Assembly: GCA_037445555.1 (NCBI GenBank)
Contig: JBBIKG010000016.1
Span: 1 to 64,000, forward strand
Length of the DNA stretch: 64,000 nucleotides
Direction: 5' to 3'
DNA from: JAAYJT01 sp037445555
GTDB lineage: Bacteria > Bacteroidota > Bacteroidia > Bacteroidales > JAAYJT01
Under the pieces are notes generated by a model, which was not told where the DNA came from, did no database searches, and saw only the letters and a program-made list of their open reading frames with translations. A program made the translations under genes and the position numbers. Shown in pieces: positions 27,409-36,391 of the stretch. Each line of letters opens with the position of its first letter. Positions within the stretch are counted from its first letter, which is position 1.

Positions 27409-27864
27409 ATGAGCCTTGAAAACACTATCAATCAAGAAATTAAAAATGCCATGCTTGCAAAAAAACAGGCAAGGCTCGAAGCGTTAAGGGCTGTGAAGGC
27501 TGCCATCCTGCTCGAAAAAACCAAGAGTACTGCTGTGGCAGAGCTTTCGCATGAAGATGAAGTGAAGCTGTTGCAGCGACTGGTCAAGCAAAGAAAGGAA
27601 TCGGCTGAGATATATAAGAATGGAGGGCGTCAGGATCTTGCGGATATTGAGCTTGATCAGGCCGGGGTAATTGAGGAATTTTTACCCATGCAGCTTGATA
27701 TTTCGGAGGTTAGAACGCTGGTTTCACAGATTATTCAGCAAACAGGCGCCCAATCGATGAAAGATATGGGCAAGGTAATGGGTGAGGCTTCCAGGTTGAT
27801 GGCCGGAAAATCAGATAACAAAACAATTTCGGCTATTGTGAAGGAGTTGCTCGCCGGAGTATAA
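27409..27864 (+). CDS. GatB/YqeY domain protein
   Basis: 151 residues, the usual size of YqeY. It has N-terminal helices (INQEIKNAMLAKKQARLEALRAVKAAI), the QRLVKQRKESAEIYKNGGRQDLAD segment and a C-terminal KDMGKVMGEASRLMAGKSDNKTISAIVKELL helical bundle that matches the tail domain of GatB. The free-standing protein has no settled role; a link to tRNA amidation is inferred from the domain only. It lies 15 bases after ftsZ and is probably the last gene of the cluster, a common arrangement in Bacteroidota. Confidence 0.9.
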   Translation: MSLENTINQEIKNAMLAKKQARLEALRAVKAAILLEKTKSTAVAELSHEDEVKLLQRLVKQRKESAEIYKNGGRQDLADIELDQAGVIEEFLPMQLDISEVRTLVSQIIQQTGAQSMKDMGKVMGEASRLMAGKSDNKTISAIVKELLAGV

Positions 27865-27943
27865 TCGCTTTGTCGAAATAAAAATCCAGATACCGATATG
27901 CTCCGTATGGAAATTATTCCCAGGGCAGGCAGCAGGTCATATT

Positions 27944-27951
27944 TATTTTTG
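27944..27951 (+). promoter_or_regulatory. -7 element for the peptidase C26 lipoprotein gene
   Basis: TATTTTTG is a perfect TAnnTTTG, 28 bases upstream of the ATG at 27980. No -33 TTTG is at the right distance. Confidence 0.4.
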
Positions 27952-27979
27952 GGTTAGTTTAGCACAAAAAACCACCTGT

Positions 27980-28765
27980 ATGAAACACCGGGCAATGATC
28001 CTGCTGTTACTTGGCCTTCTTGGCCTTGTGGCATGCCAGAGCCTGACCATGAAATCTCGCGAACCTTTGCAAATTGCCGTATCAAAGCTGGGCAAGAATT
28101 ACCATCGCTGGCTGCTTGATGCCGACAGCAACCTCGCAATCTACAACCTTTACGACCTGAGCATTGACTCTGCTCTTAAGCTTTTAGACCAGTGTGACGC
28201 TCTGCTGGTAACCGGGGGTGAGGATGTGTATCCGGCATGGTATCAGCAGGAAGAAGACACGGTTCTGTGCGAAGGGTATGACCGCCGTCGGGATACACTG
28301 GAGCTAAAGCTTATTGAAAGGGCACTTGAACTTAAGATGCCATTAATGGGTATCTGCCGGGGTCATCAGATCACCAATGTGGCGCTTGGAGGCAGCCTTA
28401 TTCCTGATATCCCGTCGCAAACCGACAGTCAGATGCAGCATCGCTGCGATAGCAGCGTGCCTCTTTGCCTGCATGAGGCTGAAATCTTGCCTGAAAGTAT
28501 GTTATACAAGATCGTGAAGACAGACAAAGGTCAGGTTACAAGTTATCACCACCAGAGTGTCGACAGGTTGGCGTCATTATTAAAGGTAGGGGCAAAGTCG
28601 GCTGATGGCATCGTGGAAGCCATTGAATGGAAAGACGCATCGGATAAGGGCTTTTTGCTTGGAGTGCAATGGCACCCCGAAAGGATGCAGGATTATCCGG
28701 AGCTTTCAGTGCCCATAGGCGAGCGCTTTGTGCTGGAGGCCCGTAAATTCAGATGCAGTAAGTAA
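27980..28765 (+). CDS. peptidase C26 / gamma-glutamyl-GABA hydrolase-like lipoprotein
   Basis: 261 residues. A lipoprotein signal (MKHRAMILLLLGLLGLVAC, cysteine at 19) precedes a class I glutamine amidotransferase-like fold. The nucleophile elbow is GICRGHQ (Cys126), followed by NVALGGSLIPDI, YHHQSVDRL and the HPE triad residues in VQWHPE (His232, Glu234). This is the PuuD/gamma-glutamyl hydrolase group, which cleaves gamma-glutamyl bonds. The lipidated, extracytoplasmic location is unusual, since most characterised members are cytosolic. It might act on gamma-glutamyl peptides or wall-derived material. It follows the dcw cluster by 115 bases and has its own promoter candidate. Confidence 0.87.
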   Translation: MKHRAMILLLLGLLGLVACQSLTMKSREPLQIAVSKLGKNYHRWLLDADSNLAIYNLYDLSIDSALKLLDQCDALLVTGGEDVYPAWYQQEEDTVLCEGYDRRRDTLELKLIERALELKMPLMGICRGHQITNVALGGSLIPDIPSQTDSQMQHRCDSSVPLCLHEAEILPESMLYKIVKTDKGQVTSYHHQSVDRLASLLKVGAKSADGIVEAIEWKDASDKGFLLGVQWHPERMQDYPELSVPIGERFVLEARKFRCSK

Positions 28766-29044
28766 CGGACACTATGGATTGTGCTCTGCAAACTTATCCA
28801 AGTGAAACCCGAATCCAAGATGGGTGTTCATTGTTGAAGCATTAAAGTGCTAATACCAGCCTACCTTACATCTCTGAAAGTTGCGGGTTTGTACCTCGAC
28901 AAAAAAATCATACCAAAACAATGTCATACTAAGGGCAGGCTCTGCAATGTTTTCTTTGCTTTAAGATTATCAGGACAAACTCTTAGATTTGGATTTATGT
29001 ATACAAATAAATCGGAGTGTGCTTTTAGGATAAATCGGAATAAG
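28766..29044 (+). other. intergenic stretch without a supported gene
   Basis: Between the peptidase C26 gene and the next promoter there is only a 68-codon open frame (28847-29053). It has no plausible start context, no recognisable domain, and it runs through the next gene's promoter. No hairpin terminator or RNA structure stood out. Confidence 0.5.
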
Positions 29045-29052
29045 TATCTTTG
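29045..29052 (+). promoter_or_regulatory. -7 element upstream of the secreted toroid protein gene
   Basis: TATCTTTG, a perfect TAnnTTTG, lies 16 bases before an in-frame TTG (29068) and 61 bases before the preferred ATG (29113). The -33 position is only weakly matched. Confidence 0.4.
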
Positions 29053-29112
29053 AAATAGATAATTTGATTGTGCCGTAAGCTCGCGATACGCAATACTCTA
29101 CCAATTTGCTTC

Positions 29113-30927
29113 ATGTCTGTCGTGCCAATTACCTACGCTTGTAAACGTGCCCCCTACTCTATTGCTGATAAAATTTTAGATGTGATTGCACGGTTGATGC
29201 TGATAATCTGGATGGTTTTTCAAATACACGCCTCTGGACTTGCTCAAGGCATTACCGCTGACTCCAACCCCGAATTTTCCTTTCATCCCAAACCTAATGA
29301 TGACGACTACCTTTTTTCACCGCCCAGCAACCTGGAATCAGCATTACTGGGTGGGGTACTTTATCTGAAGGAGAAGCAGGTTGGGACAATGCCTTATCGC
29401 ATGACGCCGGCCGACTTTATCGAACGGCATACATGTAACACAACCTTATTAAGCCGAGTAAGAAGTTTTGTTGGAAATTATGTTGTTCGCGAAAAACACC
29501 TCGAAGGTACATGGCCTTCGGTGGTGAGCTTTATCCCTTCCGTTGGCCCAAAAGCCTGGCAACCATTCTTTATGGCAACTGATTACAATGCATTTACTAC
29601 TGCAACCATCGGCCAGATATTATTTAGGATTAACGATTCTGCTTTACCGCAGAATATGAAGTTTCTGGATGAAATGAGGATCAATTCTCTTGTGGCATCG
29701 GATCAATTCAGAAACTGTTATGGGTACAATTTCTGGTTAAAAAGGCCATTGTCCAATCATAATATATCCGTGTCATCGCCTCTCAATATTCCGATTTGGA
29801 TGATTGATATCCGTAAGCGTTTTTCGGATGCTACAAACATAGGAAAACTCCCAGAATTTGATGAATCAGATCTATTGGATGCCTGGATGGACAGAATTTA
29901 TAATAAAAAAGAAAATGCTTGGGGAGGTACCGCCCTGTTCAACGTTCCAAACGATTCTGACGATACTTCGCTGGCAATGATTTTGAAAATGAAATTTTTT
30001 CAAACCTATGGGCTGACCTTGCATGAGGGCGATTCACTTGCATTATTTATGTTAGCAAAGTATCGTGACACAGATCGTTATGAAAAAGACAGGCATAACC
30101 AACACCTCTCAAACGAAACCCATGCATTCCTAACCTGGCACAGGCACGAACATAATCCGCTGTTCAGTGAGCCGGAAGCAGGCGTGCTTCCTCTGGCAAT
30201 AAATAATATTGACCTAGTAGTAAACTCAAACATACTACGGGCACTTGGAATGGCGAACTTGAAACACTTGCGGGGCTTCGATGAATCGTTATCGGTCATC
30301 TCGGCTTTGGCGCACGGTGGATTGTGGAAAAAATGCCTGCTCTACTATCCTGAAGCCTTGTGGTTGCCGTATAGCTTTGCAAAAGCTGTGAGAGAAGGTA
30401 ATATCCAAAGCGAAATAGCAATAAATACACTTATCACTCTAATGAGAGATATGTTACAAGAAAAAAGATTGTTTGAGATACAGCATCCGGATGTATACGG
30501 AGCCTTTCCACCCTCTGATTCCGTCAGCTTTTCACTATCTACTGCACTCGGTCTTAATGCCTTAATTTATATGGGCGAAGAAATTGCACAAGAAGCCGGT
30601 TTAGTCGAATATTACAGAACATCTATTGATAATGCTGTAGCGTTTTTGGTGAAACATAAACGAAACGCCGGTATCTCAAAACTAGGCCCACAGGTTATGC
30701 ACACGACCAATTACTGGCCGAGTGGGCCTATATTCTCATCGTCCATCAAACAATTAGCAAGCTGGTATTCCAACGCCCTTACTACAGCACTTGCGGTTGA
30801 AGCCTTAAGCCATGTCATTCAAAATACAGGCTCCAGTCCTTACCAGGCTGCTCCCGAGGCCTTGCACCTTGTGCTGTTCAATAATCAATTGCGCATTAAA
30901 AGCGGTATGCCCGAGGCTGCGCAGTAG
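29113..30927 (+). CDS. exported protein with predicted alpha/alpha-toroid (terpene-cyclase-like) repeats
   Basis: 604 residues from the ATG at 29113; the TTG at 29068 would add 15 residues. A hydrophobic stretch ending ASGLAQG (about residues 28-46) looks like an export signal. The rest is helical with at least four similar units: GTWPS...TDYNAFTTATIGQIL, AWGG...NDSDDTSLAMILKM, GAFPPSDSVSFSLSTALGLNAL and YWPSG...SWYSNALTTALAVEAL. Each has a G/W loop, an acidic or polar turn and a T/S-A-x-x-x-x-x-L helix, as in prenyltransferase/squalene-cyclase toroids. The second unit carries DSDDT, matching the DxDD(T) acid motif of class II terpene cyclases. True cyclases are not usually exported, so this could equally be a toroid of other function. 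No family was recognised with certainty. It stands alone before the restriction genes. Confidence 0.6.
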   Translation: MSVVPITYACKRAPYSIADKILDVIARLMLIIWMVFQIHASGLAQGITADSNPEFSFHPKPNDDDYLFSPPSNLESALLGGVLYLKEKQVGTMPYRMTPADFIERHTCNTTLLSRVRSFVGNYVVREKHLEGTWPSVVSFIPSVGPKAWQPFFMATDYNAFTTATIGQILFRINDSALPQNMKFLDEMRINSLVASDQFRNCYGYNFWLKRPLSNHNISVSSPLNIPIWMIDIRKRFSDATNIGKLPEFDESDLLDAWMDRIYNKKENAWGGTALFNVPNDSDDTSLAMILKMKFFQTYGLTLHEGDSLALFMLAKYRDTDRYEKDRHNQHLSNETHAFLTWHRHEHNPLFSEPEAGVLPLAINNIDLVVNSNILRALGMANLKHLRGFDESLSVISALAHGGLWKKCLLYYPEALWLPYSFAKAVREGNIQSEIAINTLITLMRDMLQEKRLFEIQHPDVYGAFPPSDSVSFSLSTALGLNALIYMGEEIAQEAGLVEYYRTSIDNAVAFLVKHKRNAGISKLGPQVMHTTNYWPSGPIFSSSIKQLASWYSNALTTALAVEALSHVIQNTGSSPYQAAPEALHLVLFNNQLRIKSGMPEAAQ

Positions 30928-31137
30928 AATGTCTTGTCCTGAATTAGGATTAACAATAAAAACTATAAACTTTTTTCAGGAAGTTACACACACCCCGATA
31001 AATTCGTGACCAAAGCCACACTAGCCAACGTTGAAACCATTACTTTGTTAAAGAGTGTAATTACGCCTACCCATAAAACGAGGTTGATATAAATATTTAC
31101 TATAATTTAGATACCGAAAATTTGATATTTTGATATA

Positions 31138-33363
31138 ATGGCAAACGACAAAAACGGATACATAAAAGTAAAAGCAGAGTACGAACTGGTTTATGCCGGA
31201 AAAGAGCCAAAGGCAAGCATTCTGACTAACACCCTTGAAGCGCCTTTGCAGGAAGTGAGAGTTTTTAATGAAGGCAACGAGTGTGAAGACGGCTGGCGCA
31301 ATATGCTCATTTTTGGCGACAACCTGCTGGCTTTGAAAACCCTTTACGAAGACATTAAAGAAGGTGGGCCCAATAAATACGGACTACGCAATAGAATTAA
31401 ACTCATTTACATTGACCCTCCTTTTGCTACCAAGCAGGATTTTATGAAGGACAAGGAAAAGGCTTATGCTGATAAGGTGAAAGGGGCACAGTTTATTGAA
31501 TTTATGAGAAAGCGTCTCGTGTTTCTAAGAGAAATTCTTGCAGATAATGGCTGTATTTATGTTCATCTTGATTGGAAGAAAAGTCATTACATAAAAACAA
31601 TAATGGATGAGGTTTTTTCTGAAGTATGTTTTCTTAATAATGTTGTTTGGTGTTATAAAACAAGGCAATTCTCAAAGAAATATTTTAATAGAAAGCACGA
31701 TGACATTTTAGTTTATACTAAAAGCTATGATCAACAAATATTCAATTTTGATGATCCACTAGTTTTGGAAGGATATAAGGAAGAAACTATAAAAAAATAT
31801 AAGCTTAAGGATGAAAATGGATATTATAGATTATGTGGTAGAGGTATTGCAGGTAGCCCAATAAAATCTGCAAAAGATGTTGACCCGAAATGGGAATTGA
31901 CACATCCTCATTTGACTGTCAGAAATTATCTCAAAGCTGGCTACCCACCTAATGATTATTGGAATATTGAGATTGTTAATCAAGCTGCACATGAACGAGA
32001 AGATTATCCCACACAAAAGCCTGAAAAACTTTTGGCGAAAATAATTTCTGCTTCTTCCAATGAAGGAGATATTATCTTAGACGCTTTTGCAGGTAGTGGC
32101 ACTACATTATCAGTATCTGAAAAATTACAAAGGAAATGGATTGGAATTGATTGTGGTAAATTGTCAGTTTATACGATTCAAAACCGATTATTGAACTTGA
32201 AAACAGGTATTGGTGCAGAACAAAAAGACAAGAGACTGCAAACTGAAAGAATTGAAAATACAAAAGAAACCGAAGAAACCAGAGGTATGTTTTTCGTCTC
32301 AGAAAAAGCAAAAAACGGACAATTGGATTTAACCGATGACTTTCTGTATCACTTGCACGAGTTGTTGAAAAATGTAACTGGTTTGGATGAGTTTTCGTTG
32401 GTTTGTCCCGAAGAAAAATTTCATTTAAGCAACTACGAAGAAGATGAAAACGGTTTACGATTGCTGAAAAAAGAGCATATCACCTATAAAATCAGTTTTA
32501 TTGAGCCCAAAGCCAAACCACCAAAATCGGAGCCACTAAAAGCCAAAACCTTTGTGTTGTACAATGCCGGTGTTTACGACAAAGAAAATATCCTGAACCT
32601 ACATTGGGAGCAATACAAAGAGTTTGTAATAAAACTGTTTGAGGTGCGTAAAAACGAACATAGTATCAATGGCTTTGCAGTAGATGGCTACATTGGCGTT
32701 CATAGTGCCTACATTTGGAACTACCCCGAAAAGAAAAATATTGCCATTGATGAAGATTACGTTTCAGAATTGCACAGCTATTTGAAAGGCAAAGCCGGTG
32801 AACGCTTTTATGTTATTGCTCCTACCCAGAGCATTAGCTTTATGCAGGATGAAATAAAACTGGGCGAGACTGTTTATACATTTTTGAAAGTCCCTGTTTC
32901 AGTTTTAATCCGTCTTATTCAAAGCGGAGAATTAGGAAGTTTCAAACAACCCAAATCGGAGGATAATGTAAACGAAGTAATTGATGCTTTTGGTTTTGAT
33001 TTCGTTTCGCAACCGCAGTTAAAATACACTCTTCACAAGCAAAAGAAAAAGGAGGGTATGTTTGAGAGCGACATCTACACTATTAAGCTCAACGAGTTTT
33101 ATTCCGATGGCTTGCTCTATTCACCCGAAGATTTTAAAAACTTTGAAACACTTTCGCTGGTACTCATTGACTACGATTACGAGGGCGAACCCTTTACTAT
33201 GGATATGCACCTGTGGGGCAAAGACCTCGTAAAAGACGAAACCACTCCGGTAGAAATTAATATCGAAGCCGACAAATGGGAAAAAGCAATACTTGCTGTA
33301 ATTCTGATTGATGAATACGGCAACGAAAAGAAATTAGTATTTGACAAAAAAGATTTCAAATAA
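31138..33363 (+). CDS. type III restriction-modification system methyltransferase (Mod)
   Basis: 741 residues. The beta-class N6-adenine/N4-cytosine methyltransferase order is clear: catalytic motif IV IDPPF (about 91-95), a central variable region (about 180-270) that would carry the target-recognition domain, then SAM-binding motif I DAFAGSGTT (about 314-322). In type III systems Mod recognises an asymmetric site and methylates adenine on one strand; the restriction subunit is encoded immediately downstream. The gene is visibly richer in A/T than the surrounding housekeeping genes, suggesting acquisition by transfer. Its stop overlaps the res start by one base (TAATG). Confidence 0.92.
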   Translation: MANDKNGYIKVKAEYELVYAGKEPKASILTNTLEAPLQEVRVFNEGNECEDGWRNMLIFGDNLLALKTLYEDIKEGGPNKYGLRNRIKLIYIDPPFATKQDFMKDKEKAYADKVKGAQFIEFMRKRLVFLREILADNGCIYVHLDWKKSHYIKTIMDEVFSEVCFLNNVVWCYKTRQFSKKYFNRKHDDILVYTKSYDQQIFNFDDPLVLEGYKEETIKKYKLKDENGYYRLCGRGIAGSPIKSAKDVDPKWELTHPHLTVRNYLKAGYPPNDYWNIEIVNQAAHEREDYPTQKPEKLLAKIISASSNEGDIILDAFAGSGTTLSVSEKLQRKWIGIDCGKLSVYTIQNRLLNLKTGIGAEQKDKRLQTERIENTKETEETRGMFFVSEKAKNGQLDLTDDFLYHLHELLKNVTGLDEFSLVCPEEKFHLSNYEEDENGLRLLKKEHITYKISFIEPKAKPPKSEPLKAKTFVLYNAGVYDKENILNLHWEQYKEFVIKLFEVRKNEHSINGFAVDGYIGVHSAYIWNYPEKKNIAIDEDYVSELHSYLKGKAGERFYVIAPTQSISFMQDEIKLGETVYTFLKVPVSVLIRLIQSGELGSFKQPKSEDNVNEVIDAFGFDFVSQPQLKYTLHKQKKKEGMFESDIYTIKLNEFYSDGLLYSPEDFKNFETLSLVLIDYDYEGEPFTMDMHLWGKDLVKDETTPVEINIEADKWEKAILAVILIDEYGNEKKLVFDKKDFK

Positions 33364-36035
33364 TGAGCATCAAAATAAAAAATACCGATTTGGTTTTGCA
33401 ATACAGCGATGATGCTGTAAACGAAATCCTGAATAAATACGATACCTATTTGGAAGCTTTGTACAACGATGATTATTCTTTTCATCGTGATGCAGTAAAG
33501 TCAGCCGTTGGTTTTCTTCTATCGGAGAAATACAAAACAATGGAAGATCTTGCCAAAGAAAACTATCTGAAAAATCCGAAAATTAAAGAACGGTATCCGT
33601 CAAAAGAAGATTATCTCGGAGCTTTACCCTTAGGCAAATTTAAAGCCTGTTCTATGGATTTGGCTACTGGTTCAGGAAAGAGTTTTTTAATGTTTGGTAT
33701 TGCCCAGGTCATGCTTTGCGAAGGAGCCATTGACAAAGTGTTGGTGCTTTGTCCGTCATTAACTATTGAAGAAGGGTTGACCGACAAATTCAAAACACTG
33801 AACAGTAGGAAAGATTTGGTTGATATTCTTAAAGCAATCAATCCAAGATATGTACAGCCGGAAATCAAAAATGCCTCGGAAACCATTTTGCCTTATGATA
33901 TCTGCATAGAAAATATTCATGCCACTTACCTGCGCACCGGCTCATCCATTCAGGCAAGTTTCAAAAACGAAGGACAAAGTGTTTTGGTTCTGAACGATGA
34001 AGCTCATCATATTTTTTCAGGCGAAGCAGACAGCAAGGATAAGAAGTGGATTGAATTTCTAATGGACAAGGAATATAATTTCAAATTCATTGTCAATGTT
34101 ACCGGAACTCCATATTATGGCTCCGACAACAACGATTATTTTAGTGATGTGATTTATCGCTTTGGCTTAAAACAAGCTGTTGACAAAGGCATCGTAAAAA
34201 AAGTTGACCCGAAAACCTACGATGAATATAAAGAAGATAAGGGCTATCAACAGATTTGGGCAGTGCATCAGGAGAACATTAAAACCTATGGTAAATATTT
34301 AAAACCCATTACCATTGTGGTTTGTGCCAGTATTGCAGAAGCAATAATTGAATGGGATGCTTTGGTAAAATTCATATCAGAAAAAGAAGAAATCAGCATT
34401 GAGGAAGCATCCGTAAAAGTTATTTGGGTTACCTCTGGAATTCCTGGGAAAGATACTAGAGTCGGCAAAGTCATTGCACCAATTTTGGCCAAGGATAAAG
34501 ACAACCGTGCACCTGAAACAATCAGAAAAGAAAATTTGAAATTGTTAAAAAGAGTTGATGAAAGCGACAATCCAATACAATGGATTGTTTCTGTTTCTAT
34601 GCTGACAGAAGGATGGGATGTGAAGAATGTTTTTCAGGTTGTGCCACACAAGCAAAGAGCTTTTAACTCAAAATTGCTGATTGCACAGGTTTTGGGCAGG
34701 GGCTTACGTATTCCACAGGGTTTAAAAGTTGCCATTGGAGCCGACAAAATATTCCTGAAAGTGAATAATCACGAAAAATGGAATCAGGAAATACAGAATT
34801 TATACAATGAAATTCTTGAACTGGAAAACCGCCTCTCATGGGGCTACGATAAAAACAGAAGCAAATACGCATTCACTTTACACAATTTGAAATACGAGCC
34901 AAAAGAAACCACGAAAGAAACTAAAAAAGAAAAAGCACAAGCACCCAAAATCTTTGGTTTCAATCCTCAAAGAAAAGTATCAGAATATAAAGCCGATTTT
35001 CAGTACAATTCAATAAGTTATGTTTTTGAGGATAAAGAAGTGTATGGAATTGAACAGGCGGTAACAAATCTATACACCTATCTAAAAGACAAAGACCCAA
35101 AAATTGCTAAAGAATATTCCAAAGCTAAACTAAAATCAGCTATTCAAAAGGAATTGAAATCTAAGGGCTATGATGATGATTTTTTGAGTAAAGAAAATTA
35201 TTTATCAGCCCAGCAGGCATTTGGTCCTGTTTTCCGGGAAACAGGTAAGGAAGTGCCAAGAGTTTCAAATGTTGCAGATGCATTATTTGAGATCAAATCA
35301 GACAATTTTCCAAGACTATCCTTCAGCGAGGACAGTTTAAAACGCAACGGTTTTCTTTTCTACACTGATAAAACAGAAGGGTTTTACAAGGACGAAGAAA
35401 AAACACTGTTCAAAACCTACACAGGGCTTGATAAGCAAATTTCTGAATTAACCACCGAATTAACAAGGCCCGAATCTGATAAAGTATTAATCGCCCATAA
35501 GATTGCCGAACTTGCCACACTTCAGGGAGAATTAAACCATCATTTGCATAAGGTTGAAGAAGCAAAATTCAAATCTGCTTTAAATGCACTTTACGTTTCA
35601 TACACCCCCGAAATAGAATTTGCAAAAACTCTTTTTCTGAATATTGAATTGATTGATGCATTTCTTAAATCAGCAGACAAAGGGTTTTACGGATTCCCAT
35701 ATTCATACAAACCTGAAACAAAAGCAAAAACACACGTTAAAAACGAGACATTCCATCCTGACTTTTTCCTGAAAGTTAAGGGCACAGAGGACATTATTGT
35801 TATAGAAACTAAAAAGAAAGACGATGACAGCAATAAAAACAAAGCCAAATATCGAGATGGTAAAATTCATTTTGAAAACCTGAATAAAAAGCTTGAAGAA
35901 GGTAAATACGAGGAAAGGTACTTTTTCAAATTTCTCTCAGATGATGGTAGCGATATAGCCGACTTCTTCCAATCCATCAAGGACAGCAGACACAAAATCT
36001 GGAAATCAACATTAATGAATCAGTTAGAAAGATAA
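33363..36035 (+). CDS. type III restriction enzyme, Res subunit
   Basis: 890 residues. The SF2 helicase/translocase motor has Walker A ATGSGKS (about 100-106), DEAH (NDEAHH, about 211), motif III VTGTPYY and motif VI AQVLGRGLRIP. The C-terminal ~110 residues hold a PD-(D/E)xK nuclease: HPDFF (about 798) followed by IIVIETKKK (about 816). With Mod it forms a complex that cuts DNA near pairs of unmethylated sites. It is coupled to mod by a one-base overlap and has the same A/T-rich composition. It looks intact, so the system may be active. Confidence 0.93.
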   Translation: MSIKIKNTDLVLQYSDDAVNEILNKYDTYLEALYNDDYSFHRDAVKSAVGFLLSEKYKTMEDLAKENYLKNPKIKERYPSKEDYLGALPLGKFKACSMDLATGSGKSFLMFGIAQVMLCEGAIDKVLVLCPSLTIEEGLTDKFKTLNSRKDLVDILKAINPRYVQPEIKNASETILPYDICIENIHATYLRTGSSIQASFKNEGQSVLVLNDEAHHIFSGEADSKDKKWIEFLMDKEYNFKFIVNVTGTPYYGSDNNDYFSDVIYRFGLKQAVDKGIVKKVDPKTYDEYKEDKGYQQIWAVHQENIKTYGKYLKPITIVVCASIAEAIIEWDALVKFISEKEEISIEEASVKVIWVTSGIPGKDTRVGKVIAPILAKDKDNRAPETIRKENLKLLKRVDESDNPIQWIVSVSMLTEGWDVKNVFQVVPHKQRAFNSKLLIAQVLGRGLRIPQGLKVAIGADKIFLKVNNHEKWNQEIQNLYNEILELENRLSWGYDKNRSKYAFTLHNLKYEPKETTKETKKEKAQAPKIFGFNPQRKVSEYKADFQYNSISYVFEDKEVYGIEQAVTNLYTYLKDKDPKIAKEYSKAKLKSAIQKELKSKGYDDDFLSKENYLSAQQAFGPVFRETGKEVPRVSNVADALFEIKSDNFPRLSFSEDSLKRNGFLFYTDKTEGFYKDEEKTLFKTYTGLDKQISELTTELTRPESDKVLIAHKIAELATLQGELNHHLHKVEEAKFKSALNALYVSYTPEIEFAKTLFLNIELIDAFLKSADKGFYGFPYSYKPETKAKTHVKNETFHPDFFLKVKGTEDIIVIETKKKDDDSNKNKAKYRDGKIHFENLNKKLEEGKYEERYFFKFLSDDGSDIADFFQSIKDSRHKIWKSTLMNQLER

Positions 36036-36362
36036 ATATTATAAGCATTTTGCTAAAAATTAAAACTGAAATCAGCAACAATAAATTTTATCAAGATCAT
36101 TTCTCAAATGATGGGTTCCGGTTTGTTGCCAAGCATGTCAGACGAGTTTAATTATAAACACACAAGCAACAAAATGTGTGTTGTGGATGGTGCAAATGAT
36201 AACATAATTGAAGCCCTTGTAATTGACGATGATAATCGGAACACAATTATTGTACAAGGCAAATTTTCGGAATCTGGCTCAATTGATAGCAGCCCTTTAC
36301 AAGAAATATTATCGGCATGGGCGAGCTTTCACCTTTTATCACTTAAAGCAGCAGTTTTGTAA
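36032..36362 (+). pseudogene. frameshifted remnant of a possible AIPR-like (abortive phage resistance) gene
   Basis: Directly after res, one frame reads a coding-like stretch (KFYQDHFSNDGFRFVAKHV, nt ~36080-36136) that stops at 36146-36148. A second frame then continues with MCVVDGANDNIIEALVIDDD, an IIVQGKF segment and SGSIDSSPLQEILSAW, ending at 36362. The order 'short helical N-terminus, DGANDNxID-like loop, QGKF/QSKF strand' resembles the N-terminal nuclease-like part of AIPR/abortive-infection proteins, as far as I can recall the family. The break lies around 36146. The rest of the gene, usually several hundred residues, is absent. It could instead be two unrelated short open frames. Confidence 0.4.
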
Positions 36363-36391
36363 CTTTACAGAAACAAAATCATACCTGAACA

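Noticed and set aside
28847..29053. 68-codon open frame between the peptidase C26 and toroid genes
   Set aside because: No recognisable domain or signal, biased and low-complexity residues, and it covers the next gene's -7 element.
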